In this document: piece by piece, positions 1 through 11,719 of the stretch | Position numbering within the stretch: position 1 is the first letter of the stretch | Layout: every line of letters begins with the position of its first letter | Origin: Blastomyces gilchristii SLH14081 | Lineage: Eukaryota; Ascomycota; Eurotiomycetes; Onygenales; Ajellomycetaceae | NCBI RefSeq assembly: GCF_000003855.2 | Contig: NW_003101681.1 | Location: 6,437,900-6,501,899 of the forward strand | Reading direction: 5' to 3' | Length of the DNA: 64,000 nt | Notes under the pieces: generated by a model | The model's database searches: none | Seen by the model: only the letters and a program-made list of their open reading frames with translations | Told to the model about the DNA's origin: nothing | Program-made: the position numbers and the translations under genes

Positions 1-142
1 TGTAGATATATTTAGTTTCTTCTTAATTAGATTATATGCATGTATGTTTCATGGGGTAGAATCGTTTCTTCACATTTTGTGTAGTATCCTACAGAATGTC
101 TCGCAGTTCTGCATATTACGTGTGAAGTATTGGTGTGAGTGG

Positions 143-2564
143 CTATCTCCTTCGCGAACTCCGCAGGCTACTCACAGGCGGCGCAGGGTCAAATGCGTCG
201 TCATCATCTTCAATATCATCGCTCATGACGCTGACGCTTCTCGTCGCCCGAGCCGCGGCAGCTCGACTAGGCCGCTTACCAACCATGGAACCTGTGTCTG
301 TGCCACCTAGTGTTTGACTTTCATTTATCTGTGACCTGGTGGATTTCGGCGGCGGCTTAAACCTGGTAGTTGCGGAGCTCCGAGTGGGAGCCTTTCCAGC
401 TGCCGCAGTCGCGGTCGCACTGGCCGTTGACGTTGTAGTGGTTTGCTTCCGTGCGCGGCTTGTAGTGGATGATGTTGATCTAGCCTGGCGCGGAACAGGA
501 GTTTGTCTGACGAATAGAGAGTCAGAGTTCTCCTCGCCATCCTCGCTGATGTCGTCCAGCATGATTGCATCCTCTTGCTCGTCCTCGTCCTCGTCATCGG
601 ACACTGCTTGACGACGACGGGTGCGGCTGCTGGAGCTGGTAGTGGGAGTGGCTGCTTTACGTGTACTTGTAGCTCGCGGGGCAGATCCTCTTGCAGTTCT
701 ACCCCCTCGACCTCTGCCTCGTCCCGTGGTGGTTGTGGCTCCTCTCCGGGGAGGAGGGTTCTCGTCCACGACTTCATCGGCTTCATCATCGGAGATGATG
801 AGTGCACCAGGCTGATCTTCCCAAGGGCCATCAAACTCGCTGTCCCAGCCATCAGGCTTTGGTTTAAACCTTCTCTGTCCGCGGGTACGCCGCTGACTGC
901 CTTTAGCGAACATATCTTCCAGCTGCGCTCGATATTTATCCATGGCAGCCTGAATAATGCTCCGCCCTTCCCCATCTCCATAGTCTATTTCATCATCATC
1001 CTGTTCCTGGTCGAGAGCAAGGAGATGCTTTATTTGGCTCTCCAGCGACTCGTTCACAAACATTTCCATCGCGTGTTTGTCGTCCTTATCAACAAATTGG
1101 GAAACGGCATCTCCAAACGAGTTTTGGGGTAGAATAGTAAGTGACTGTGCAGTTAGGAACTCCCGCACCAGCTTTTCTACTTTAACTGTATCCAGTGAAG
1201 AGAGATGCGAGATAGCCGCTTCATCTGGTGCATCTGTCTCACCGCGACGGAGCGCTGTGCCGGCTTTCTTCTTGCGGTAAAATTGGATAACGTCGTTGAC
1301 ATTAGCAACTTTGCCAACGAACCTATTCGAAAACCGTTGGGGATTTTCGCAATCAAAGCTCCCCCCACCAGGCGTTGAAACCTCGACTCTCAGTCGAACT
1401 AAAGGTAGTGGGATTTCAAGTTCCTCGTCATCCACATCCTCCTGTGCCTCAATCCAATCATTCTTCGCTTGCTCGATTAGTTCCTCGACAACGCCGATAA
1501 GAAAACGGGTCAGTTCCGTGCGGTTATTCTCCTTCTTTGCGAGTCTCTGTGCTTCTTTCTCTTCATGGAGAACAATCTCCCTCGTGACGAAGGGTCGGAC
1601 GCTTTTGAGTCGAATCGGTTCAGTCTTGAATTCACGCCCGGTAATGCTGAGGATCGCCACTTGTTTGGGGACCGCTTCTCCGGGGACCAGTGAGGTGGCC
1701 ACGGATGAACCTGGCTGCATAACATGGAAATTTGTTTCTGGGTTTAAACGAGGTTCGATGATACACTCGTGCTCATGGCCCCAAATAACAAGGTCGAGAA
1801 AATCGGGCAGGAAGTTTTCGGGTAGGTAGCCGGTTTCTGTATGGGCATGATGATTTTGGTGCACGCTCATTAAATTGAACCAGTCGGATTTTTGAAGTGA
1901 TGGTTGGAAGAATTTGACTTTCCCGTCTCGGAAAGTTCTAAAAAGCCGCTCGTCTCGCACGTTACTCATACCGTACAAGGCCAGCTTCGTTCGACCCTTC
2001 TGAAGTAGAACTGGTTTCACTTGGATATTGTCTGACTCTGGAGTACGACCGTAGTAATTCACTAGACCGGAGACTTGTAGGATATCGAGGGCAGCTAGAT
2101 GGCCTTCACCGGAGGGATCATCATGGTTGCCATGTATTGAAAAAACTGGGATGGCAACATTGATATCCATATCCTCGTAGTTGACGTGGTTAAATGCCCC
2201 CTGGAAATTCTCGCTTGCGTCGCTCAGCATTTCCAGTTCGCAAGGCTTGTCGCCGTAACAGTTCATCCGTAGCGACCGCATGACCTGATACATGGACTTT
2301 CGGGATGGTTTGTTCTCATGGAACAAATCGCCAGCCAGGAGAACCATATCAACGTCCCGCTCCTTGGCTAGACACATCACTTCATGAAAGCTTTTCCAGC
2401 TATCATCCCCGCGAACTGGGTCACGCTCATTGTACCCGACATGGTTGTCTGTTGAGACTAGAATACGAATAGTATCCGCGGCTAGTTTTGGGGATTCTGT
2501 TAGCTCTCTGGTCGTGACAGGCCCAATACTCAACGCTGATTGTCTTACCTGTGAGGGAGGGCAT
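143..2564 (-). CDS. MRE11: MRE11 double-strand break repair nuclease
   Basis: Nuclease subunit of the nuclear MRE11-RAD50-NBS1 complex, which senses and resects DNA double-strand breaks and acts at telomeres and in meiosis. The model is complement(join(143..2481, 2549..2564)), 784 aa, with a 67-nt intron (GTAAGA...CTAG, branch GCTAAC). The tiny first exon encodes MPSLT and splices to AADTIRILVSTDNHVGY. I prefer this to a start further upstream that reads through the intron, because it gives the usual short Mre11 N terminus. Phosphoesterase motifs: D17/H19 (STDNHVGY), D57 (GDLFHENKPS), GNHD at about 123-126, VHQNHHAH and WGHEHE. The Mre11 DNA-binding region follows. The C-terminal ~250 residues are acidic and Arg/Gly-rich (GRGRGRGGR, a GAR-like motif), as in other eukaryotic Mre11. 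It is divergent from the F-box gene to its right. Family assignment is certain; the exact C terminus is less so. Confidence 0.97.
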
Positions 2565-3154
2565 TGTAGAGAAGGTAATCTGGACAAAATTAGTGGTCTA
2601 TTGGATCCCTCCAAAGAATAAATCTTATGGATGTGTGTTGGAACAAACTGTTATCAGCCTCTCTATAGTTGTATGTGTTGCATTTATTCCGGAAGGCAAC
2701 AGGGCACTTGGGACAAAATCTAGCTGGGGGGGTGGGTGGTGGTTCAGTTCATTCAGCCATATCGAGCATGGGGCTCAAGATACGCAACGATGATGCATCC
2801 CCTACCTAGGTAACAAACTTGATACCGAATTAGGTGCTATTTATTATGTTCCAAGGTTTCTAGAGAGAACTTCCACTCTTCTGATTGTCACGTCTTTGCA
2901 TCGCGTGGCCGACGTGTAGTCATGTGACATAGTTACGGCTCTTAGCTTACTCATCACCAACCCGCGGAGCCGCACACCGATCGCTCTTTTTTCCCCTTGA
3001 TATTCCATCCCTTCAACTTCAAACATCAAGCCTGATTAGCAGCAGCATTTAAGCACACCATCAAGGTCTATTTCCTCGCGCGCATTGCTCTAGACTGACC
3101 CGGAATCTCTCTGGCTCAGTCCTTCACTTTCTCCTTTTCCCTTTCCAACTTTTT
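2565..3154. promoter_or_regulatory. Shared intergenic region of the MRE11 / F-box divergent pair
   Basis: 590 bp between two divergent start codons, so it must hold both promoters. A CT-rich run (about 3122-3152, ending in CCAACTTTTT) stops directly before the F-box ATG, a common layout at ascomycete start sites. No clear TATA box or named operator could be assigned by eye. Confidence 0.6.
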
Positions 3155-6100
3155 ATGCACCCAGAGCCCTCCCAAGCTTCTCATCCAGAAACTCGCGATA
3201 CACGGTTTTCCCCCTACCCGATCACTTCTACCCAACATGGACTCCAGCAGCAGCATGATGAGCACCTTCCGTGCTATTTCTCTCCGGAGAATAGTAGGGA
3301 TGGAGTGCGCGAATGCTCTGTAAACGCGGCTGATGAGGTCTCACCACCTCCATCACCACTTGACCCTGTACTGAACACCACGTTCCCTGTGGATCGCATC
3401 AGTAACAATGAAAACTCTTTAACTCCTTCCCCAAAGGAAGCTAAGGATTCCGGGTTCGAAATCGCCGCTTCAAATGTCAATAGACTCTCTCACCAACCAC
3501 TCGAGGACTTCCCTAATGGTACACATAATACACTGAAACAATGTGTGAAACTAACATTGCGTGATGCTAATTTATTTATATACAGAGGTTTTGACACATA
3601 TCCTGTCTCACTTGCCCCCTTCGTCGCTCTCATCAATGAGCCTTGTTAGTCGCCGCTTTTATAGCCTCGTGACCACTCCTCATGCCTGGAGAATCGCATT
3701 TTCTCGCTATTTTCGGGGTCCCGCAAGCCTGAGGGAAGACACGCATACAGAAGACTACGAACTTATCCTTGCGCAGAGGCGTACCTTTTCCAGATTGACG
3801 GCACTGGCATCCTGGCGAAATGAATACATTCTGCGAACCAGACTGCTACGGGCACTGTCCCGGGGTAAGCCTGCAGAACCCGAGCCCCCTTCGCCGCGCG
3901 GCTCCACCAGACATCAATCTGCGCATACTGCAAGGGCTGTGGTCACATACAGCTCGATGTGTGTCTACCCAATTACTCATATTGACGGAACTTTTGGTTC
4001 GCCATTGGGCAACAAACCACCTCTGTTTATTCATGGCGCTGCCGAACAGGGAGTTGCTTCGATGAGCGACCCTACCTCTGGCAAAACTGGCACCGGCACT
4101 TGGGGTCTCTCCTTCCCACAGATGTTTAAACATTTTTCCGATATTTTCCCCGGTGAGGCTGAATGGGGTCTAGGTCCGGGCAATATGGTGGGTATGCCCA
4201 ATGTTATGGATGTGAGCCAGCCCTACGGCATGGTTTATGGAGAAGCTTGTCCTCAAGGGAGAACCTATTATTTGTCCTCGAGTGAAAAGCATGGTCGTTT
4301 TTTGCCTGGGGCGGACACCACCTCTCGGCCTCATCTTGGTATCCCTAGCATAAGCAGCATCGGAACTGCAATCTGTTCTGTCTGGATAGCCAAATCTCCT
4401 CAGATACTCAAGATGACGAATGGTCTATGTGGTATTCTCTGCGGCTCATCCTTGGGCATACTTACTGCATATGCATTGGGACCTAACCCTTCATACGACC
4501 AACGCTTTGAACGTGGCCAGGTAACCGCAAAATGGGCCCTGTGTCCAGGGATTCCTATAATTGCGATTAGGGTCGACGAAAATTACTCTGCTAAACGTCG
4601 CTCGCACCAACGCGTTTGGGCTGTCGTTTTGAACTCAGTAGGTGAAGTGTTCTACCTGACAGATATTCCTCATCAAGTGGAGTTGACACCCAAACCAAGC
4701 GTTGAGGAGCTCGACAGGGTTGCTTGGGAGACTGGAAGAACCGTGCGCTGGGAACTTATAGAAGCCACTCGGCGGGTTGCTCGACCTGACCCTTTTAATA
4801 GACTTTTGGTGGATGGGAGCTACAGTCCAAGGTCCTCGTCAAACTCTATGGGCCTTACCAAAGACCAGATTTCTGCGGAAACCGTAGAGATAGAGAAATT
4901 TCTTGCTTTTAAACCAAAACATTTTAGAAATGTCTGTGATGGTTGGGACATGAGACGAAAGTTGGAGGTTGATTTCGCTGGGGACAATTATCATAACGCC
5001 GGAGAGTCCGTTATCGTCTTTAACTGCGGCTTCGGCGAGCACCAGACTAGCTCGATCCGAAGATTCATGCGGCAGAAGGTGCATGTTCCTATTCCTCAGT
5101 CTTCTGACGAGGCCTACCCTTCAATATTAGCGACTGCAAGCCGGTCGATTTTCAGGGGCACCCTTGGCTCCGGCTCAGCATCGTCGACCACTCCGCCCTC
5201 CCTAAGTTCCGAGCGGCAAGCAGAAACGGACTCTTCCCTTGCGATTGAATGGCGAGTATCTGATTTTGTTTTCGAAGAACAAAAGCCGCCTCGAATCACT
5301 GCCAGCGCTTTAGACGCGTCGACGTTTGCACAGTTGACTACATGGGAAGACCCATTAATTGGAATGAGTGGAGGATCCACCACATCCTCTCAATTGTCTT
5401 CTCCCTTATCTTCGATGAGCCAAAATCTATCGTCCCCCGCGGATATTCCGGGAAAACGGGCTGCTTACATGGCCGTTGGTACCGCCGCAGGCTCAGTTTA
5501 TGTTTGGGATATAAGAGCAGCCGCTTCTCAGACGCCGGATATCACAAATAAGGTCTCGCCGCTTCGAATTATTCACACAGATTCCCCACAGGTGTCCTGT
5601 GTCGCCTTGACTTCTCTCTACCTCGTTCATGGTGGAAGTGATGGACTAGTTCAGGCATGGGACCCACTCGCATCGTCCACGCAGCCTATTCGAACGCTAC
5701 ACTCTCGCTGCTCAACGAGAGCTCGCCGTCGTCTGCTGCAAGCAGAGACTTCCGCCGCAGGGGTAGGGCACAACTATATTGCAGCTGGTGCTATTTGCCT
5801 AGACCCTGATCCAACAGTACTAAGAGGCATTGTATCCCTTGGTAGTCATCTTCGGTACTGGTCGTATAGTTCATCCGCAGCCGACCAATACAAAAACAAC
5901 AAGCGTCGACTACGTCGTTCTCACCGAGTATGTAATAGCTCTCCAGGTACCCAGCGATTCAGTAACAGTGGCCGAGGTGCACTGCAGGACTATATTGAGA
6001 ACGAAAGATACGAACTAGAGCGACAAAAGAAAGCTGATCAAAAGGAAAGAGAACTTCTAAGCGGTCGGTTCGGAATAGATCTTCTTGGGCCTGATGCTAG

Positions 6101-6611
6101 CGAAGAGGAACTATTTGCCTACGCGCAGATGCTAAGCGAGGAATCGTATACAAGTGACGAACGCAAAAGACGGGGTAGTGAAAGTAGTGCTGGAGGTAGT
6201 TCTTCGAGCGAAACTATATCCCCCAACGATATTTCTATTACACACGAGTTAGCATCTACAACCTGCTCGTCCTCGACTCTCGACACTGTTACCGAGGAGT
6301 TAGATCCAGATATCGCGGAAGCCATCCGCCTTAGCCTTCTAGACGGGTCTTCATCTTCATCGGCAACAGACCGTCCGTTCAAGTTGGAAGACGTATCCAG
6401 AGGGAGTTTGTCGAATGGTGTAGAACGCAATATGAAGCAAGAAATCGATGACCTGGAATATGCGTTACAAATTAGTCTGGTGGAGGAAGTGAGCCGGAGA
6501 GCAGAGGATGTTAAACCTCCTACAGGGGGTATGGAGGATGGGGATGAGTATCCGGCGCTTGGTGGAGCGTCTTTACTTAGCATTCGGAAGGGGAAGGGAA
6601 AAGCAGCTTAG
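3155..6611 (+). CDS. F-box protein with WD-like repeats and ubiquitin-interacting motifs
   Basis: Predicted SCF-type ubiquitin ligase adaptor. The model is join(3155..3518, 3586..6611), 1129 aa, with a 67-nt intron (GTACAC...TATACAG). The splice restores the F-box start, giving FPNEVLTHILSHLPP at about residues 118-132, followed by SLVSRRFYSLVTTPHAWR. The first 118 residues are Ser/Pro-rich and probably disordered. The middle is a weak beta-propeller; recognisable blades include VGTAAGSVYVWD (about residue 748) and HGGSDGLVQAWDP. The C terminus has a charged helix (ENERYELERQKKADQKERE) and at least two UIM-like helices: DPDIAEAIRLSLLDG (about 1028) and DDLEYALQISLVEE (about 1075). Joining a substrate-receptor F-box to ubiquitin-binding UIMs suggests action on already ubiquitylated targets (inference). 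An extra small intron near 5930 cannot be excluded. Convergent with the glucanosyltransferase gene. Confidence 0.9.
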
Positions 6612-7453
6612 TAGAGTGCGGTCGTGGTTAGATTTGTGTTTCTTGTTTAAGTTTTGTCCATTCGAGTTGTGTGCTGTGTTTGTTGTTTTGTGATATTGTA
6701 TCCCAGCTGATTCCTTGGCTTTTATGTTTTTCTCTTTCATTCGATACCAAAGAAAACGCTACGCTTGTTTTCTGATTCAATAATCTTAGAAACCTCACTT
6801 TCTTGTAGCTGAATTACACTTTTCACTTCCTCTCTATTGGCTCAAATCTCGTCTGTATCTTCCAACCTCCTAAGCTGCAGGACAGGCGTTATTGATCTCT
6901 GCTCTATGTATTGCAAGTTCAGGGGGTAAGTGCGAGGCAGTGGCAACATCAAACAAACAGTGAAACATTAATCTGTGAGAACATCCTTGCGTTCATTTGA
7001 TCTGTATTTATGTTTCGCCACGAGGGGTTTACAGGGGAACGTCAGCCCATATTCCACAGACGAGAGCAAACGACGGGGGCGCTAACTGCGATGCGGGCTA
7101 TATCTCACGAGGAGGAGGTGGCGGTGATAAGAGATTAAAATTGATATCTCATACTGACACAGGCGCCCAAAGAAAACATTTCAGGGTACGTTGTGCAATA
7201 GGAGGGGTTAAACATGACGTGATTGGTTTTTTGGGGGCGGTTTGTTCTACCTTGAAACAATCCATTTCGCCAATCACAACCACCGTACCGGGGGTTCAAC
7301 AAGATAATACAAGGAAAGAAATAAATTGCGGGTATACGCGATGAGAAGAGTAAAGTTTTTCAAAGAAAGATGCGCTGAATTAACTAATATAGCAGCTGGA
7401 AATCGCGTGGGAAATAGTAAGAGAGAACTTTAACAGATACATTCTGAGTTTCT
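6612..7453. other. Convergent intergenic region, no gene seen
   Basis: 842 bp between the stop codons of the F-box gene (+) and the glucanosyltransferase gene (-). It should hold both 3' UTRs. Open frames here show no family features, and no tRNA or repeat was recognised. Confidence 0.6.
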
Positions 7454-9191
7454 CTACACCATCAGCAGAGTCAACCCAGCCAGAACAGCGGCGAGGGAGA
7501 GAGCATTAGAGCTGGACACGGTGTTGGCAGCAGCCTTCTTGTTATTTGTCGAGGCACCGGGCACACCAGAGGTATTCTCACCGGGAAGGTTGGACTGAAA
7601 ATCTTCGAGCTTCTTAATCTCTAGACCGTCCAGCACACGGCCTTCCTTGTCATAGACCTCATATTTCGGCTTGGTGTCTGTGACCTCGACAAGCTTGCCC
7701 TTAGTCGGATTGCGGATGCCGTTCTTAATCATCTCAGGGACGCTCTCAGGTGCCTCTGGGATTTTGAAGTCGTCCTCGAAGTATTTGGTGTCCTTGATGA
7801 GACCGGAGGAGCACTTGGGGGGCTTGGCGCTAGTGGCGGCCGGGTCGAGGGATTCGAGGAGAGTGATGTCGATTTGGCTGTATTGTTCCATCAGGTTGCC
7901 GTAGTCGACGCGGAGGGTAGCGGTCTTGTTGTCGTTCAACTCAACGAGGCCGTAGTTGTTCTTCTCCTGGGAGTATTCATAAACTAGACCACCGCCCAAA
8001 GCCTTGGTCATTTCCGGTCCGTAGAGAGCGCCGACCTCGGTGAAAATGCGGGGACGGACTTCGTTGCAGCCATACTCGGAGAAGAAAACGGGGAGGGAAG
8101 TCTCAGAGAACCTTTCGACGAGCTTGTCATAGCCACTGCTGGTGTACGTAGCGTTGCCGCACCAGGAATAGGAGTTGAGGCCGAAGAAGTCGGAGCGGGA
8201 TTCAGGTGAGTCTTCGATCTCACAGGCCATGTAAGCCCAGGTGTCCTCTAAAATCTCGCGAATATCGGCGGCAGAGTAGCCAACGGGGATTTGACGAGGA
8301 GAATGGTTGGCAATGTACTGTTTCATATCACGTTGGACGGCCTGGAAAATCGCGCGAGTGTGAGAAAACAACGGCACAGATAAACTTTCGCATGCAACTG
8401 TGGTAACGGCGGGAGCTATACAAACTTACCCGAATGTAGGCAGGAACCTCCTTCACGGCTTCTTCGTTGATGACTTCATTCCCGCCGAAGAAAGCTAGAG
8501 TGTTTGGATAGTCCTTGAAAGCCTCGATGATACCAAAGACACGTTCCATGTATCCCTTGTGGTAGGTGGATCTGGGATCGGCGCGGTTCAAGCTCTGGTG
8601 GGCAATGGGCGAGTTGACATCGAGGATCAAGTAGATACCGGCAGCATTGAAGATGGAGACGCAAAGATCATGGTTGGATTTGGGGTTGAGGTTGTAGATA
8701 CGAATAGTGTTGGCCTGTGCTGCGTTAGTGAAGCTATATGCATGAAGAGAAATGCGACTCCAATATTAACATACACCCAACCGTTGGAGGAGAGCAGCAT
8801 CACGCAAGCAGATATCGGCATCAGTGAGGGGATCTTCTCCGCTCTCCTCGTCGTAACCAGCGGACCCGCCTGGCTGGTAACTGTGGGAGTGTCGTCAGCG
8901 GCTGTCCACGAAGAGGTAGATAGTGGTAACTTGACGGGGTATATAGATTGCAAGCGACGTACTCGACCCCGATGATCTGGAAGCGCTTGTTCGATTTGGA
9001 GTTGACAAACTGCGAACCCTCGACTTCGATGGGCGTGACAGCAACGACAGTGGAGGCCAGCAGGGCAAAGAGCGCCGTAAAGACGCGGATCTACAAGGAT
9101 GAAAACTTGGTTAGCCGATGATAGGGAGAAAAGCGGGTTTTTTATTTTCTATGACAATCACTCAATCAAATCAATCACATACGAGAGTCAT
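7454..9191 (-). CDS. GPI-anchored 1,3-beta-glucanosyltransferase (GH72, GEL/GAS family)
   Basis: Cell-wall enzyme that cleaves beta-1,3-glucan and transfers the new end to another chain, elongating wall glucan at the plasma membrane. The model is complement(join(7454..8341, 8430..8714, 8775..8880, 8963..9090, 9183..9191)), 471 aa, with four introns of 60-92 nt. Exon 1 encodes only MTL; exon 2 completes a signal peptide (FTALFALLASTVVAV). GH72 features: RFQIIGVDYQPGG, NTIRIYNLNP, acid/base E161 (FFGGNEVIN) and nucleophile E265 (FFSEYGCNE). There is no Cys-rich CBM43 module after the catalytic domain, so it belongs to the GEL1-like short subfamily. It ends in a Ser/Asn-rich segment plus hydrophobic tail (LSLAAVLAGLTLLMV), the GPI-attachment signal. 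Length and the spacing of the two catalytic Glu fit the family well. It could be any short GEL paralog; I do not assign a number. Confidence 0.96.
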
Positions 9192-10538
9192 GCTGGGAGC
9201 AGGGGAAAATCGACAATTGTTGCTGTCGTGGGCAATGTAGAGGGGTATTTGGTAAGGGAATTAAACCAATCAAAAAAAAAAAAAAGAAAAAAAGAAAAAA
9301 AAGGGGGGATAGAGAGCGAGTGAGGTTGAAAAGAAGAAGAAGAAGAGAAAGAGACGAAACGGGAAAAAATGAGGTTGAAAGAAAGTTGTGCTCCGATATA
9401 AAATAGTTACAACCCAAGCAAACAAAGCAACCCCTTCCCCTTCCCCTTCCTGTCCCTCCCTTTTAATATTATATATTATACAGAAGACGGAGTACAAGTG
9501 GTAAGACACCTGTTTGAGCGATCAAATCAGACGCAGCCACTAATGGCCATCAATTGGCCCATCAATCATCTGCCCGGCTTGGACCTTGGCTTATTTCGAC
9601 GCTATCACAATAGGACATGTTTCAGGTTGAGAGTGAGATGCCGCTCTTCTCTTATTATTATTATTTAAGTTCTTCGCCCTCCATCCTGAGTATTTACAAT
9701 TCATCATATCCGGATTACACCTATGGTGGGTTGTTGTTGGACTTGTTTTTAAGCTAATTCCTACCGTTCAATAGGAGTAGAAGAAAACTGTCGACTGTTC
9801 CGTGATCGAAACTTGCCGGTCGGTTCCATTCCATCACCTAGCAAACTGATTAGCGAATGTTTCACGCTACTAAAGCCTGTACAATGATGCTTTTTTATTA
9901 GGGCATCCAGTATAAAAGAAAACAGACTTGCCCTCCTCATATCCATGCGTCTAAAAATAAATGGATACTATCATAATAAAAGTACATGTACATGCATCCA
10001 AACAACCTTTCCATAGTTCGAGAGCGATGGAACTAGAAGAGAACGAAGCAAGACGAAAAAAATGATAAATGAGGGAAAAAAAAGAAAAGAAAAGAAAACG
10101 TGACCATGGCGATCCAGCAAGAGATAGGATAGTAGTGGTGGTACCCCGCCCGATAAATTAAACGGAGAACACCTCAGCTCGCGCTCCAATAACCGCTGCC
10201 AGATGCAAAAGTACCATGTTGACTGAGCAAGTTGATGTGGGGAGGAAGTTGTACGGTGAATAGAGCAATTCAAGGGGAAATAAATATACAATATATAGGG
10301 GGGAGAGAGAGGAATCATGGGGGAGTGACAAAAGAAACAACACCAAGGAAAAAAGGTCATGAGTTCCAATTAAAAGCCCATCATCAATGCGGAAAATGCG
10401 GACCAAAGGACAAAACACGGTGAGGACGGAGACAACCGTTTTGGTTCGGCACATATAATTGTTTATCCAAGGTTATCAATTATTCCATTTGTTGATTTTT
10501 GTCGATTATCGATTTGTTTGTTGAAATTTGTCGACTTT
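9192..10538. promoter_or_regulatory. Glucanosyltransferase upstream region and TOM20 3' flank; low-complexity tracts
   Basis: About 1.35 kb with no supported gene. Near the glucanosyltransferase start it contains purine-only tracts on the plus strand (about 9269-9306 and 9328-9355), which are pyrimidine tracts on the coding strand, and a CCCCTT-repeat run at about 9431-9450. A TTATTATTATTATT run lies near 9652-9665. The right-hand half should contain the TOM20 3' UTR. ORFs crossing it are low-complexity artefacts. Confidence 0.55.
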
Positions 10539-11232
10539 TTATTCTACCCCGTGCTGGTCCGCTCCTCCGCTGCTGCTCCCGGCTGTGCTTCCACCTGTAA
10601 ACGAGCCCAGTTGAAGTGTGGTATCCTGGCCCACCATCTCAGCCAGGATCTCCAGTACGTCCTTGGGAACCGTGGTGTCATAGATGGCGATCAGGTCCTT
10701 CGGTTGTGGGTAGACTTTGAGAGCCTTGTAGAATGCAAGGGCTGCTTCAAAGTTACTTGATCCTAAATTGTAACAAGATACCGTTAGTGAGAAACAATAG
10801 CAACAGGCTTAAAAGGCTAGTTAGAGCACGTAGAAAAGGCATACCATCCGCAGCTAATTGCTCGCCCCTTGAAATCTGGCCCATGAAGAATCTCTCCTTG
10901 TCATCAGGGTCGGTAGGGAAGCCCTCCGCCTTCGCTTCCGCGACGGCTTGTTTAATCTCGGCTATTTGACGCGCGCCTTGAGCCGCTGATTCTTCGCGGA
11001 CTGCCCTGGCTAGTCGTCGGTTGTCTCTTTTCAGATTCCTTCGGAATTCAGCGTCGGAATGTCGCTTGTAGTCGAAGTAGATAGCATATGCTGTAGCAGG
11101 GAAATATGAGTGGCTTGCTTATACTAAGGAAAATCATTTGAACGGAACAAGACTGAGATGCATAGTTCACGTACCCAGAAGACCGGTCACAATGGTGCCT
11201 GCAGAGGCAGCAACTATAGTCGTCGTCTTCAT
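10539..11232 (-). CDS. TOM20: Mitochondrial import receptor subunit TOM20
   Basis: Outer-membrane receptor of the TOM complex that binds presequences of mitochondrial precursors. The model is complement(join(10539..10762, 10845..11090, 11175..11232)), 175 aa, with introns of 82 and 84 nt; all junctions keep frame. An N-terminal membrane anchor ([20 protein letters not shown], about residues 6-25) is followed by the basic stretch [20 protein letters not shown], the Tom20 signature. A single TPR-like cytosolic domain follows ([16 protein letters not shown], then [19 protein letters not shown] and [18 protein letters not shown]). The C-terminal tail is Gly/Ser-rich. Length and order match fungal Tom20. 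It is divergent from EXO84. Confidence 0.95.
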
Positions 11233-11719
11233 ATTCGAATTCGAAATGGTATGTGTTCTCCTTTAAATATACCCAGTCTGCTTAGACTGGATGGCCGAGA
11301 TGGAAAGGGCTGCGTGGGACAAGGAAGAAGTTGGAATGGCACTGGTCGCAACCTCTAATTGTTCGCAAGAATTGACAGTCTAGTAGCTGGATAAGTTAAA
11401 TAGCAGTACAAAGAGAGTTGTTCGTTCTCAGGTGTTCCAATCTGGGTCCCGGAGCGGTGGTTTGCTGTTTCTTGATCTTTTTCTTGTAAATAGTATCCGC
11501 GTTGAATCTTGGATCGGGCAAATTTTTTGGGAGCTTGAGCCGTGCATGACTAAGCCAAGCTTGGTCCACCGCTTATTAAGGAGTCAAATGCAAGGACTTC
11601 GTCAGAAGGACTCGACAGCCAAAACCTGCGCCATACAGAACTGCGACACCTGCGTATAGCAGGCATTGACATATAGCCTGTCTGATTGCAGCCGTTGTCG
11701 CCATTCCTGACACGAAAAT
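11233..11719. promoter_or_regulatory. Shared promoter region of TOM20 and EXO84
   Basis: 487 bp between two divergent start codons. No conserved motif could be assigned by eye; function is inferred only from gene orientation. Confidence 0.55.

Noticed and set aside
143..1829. Several ORFs of 60-218 codons overlapping MRE11 on both strands
   Set aside because: They are shadows of the MRE11 coding frame in repetitive Ser/Arg/Asp codons and lack any family motif.
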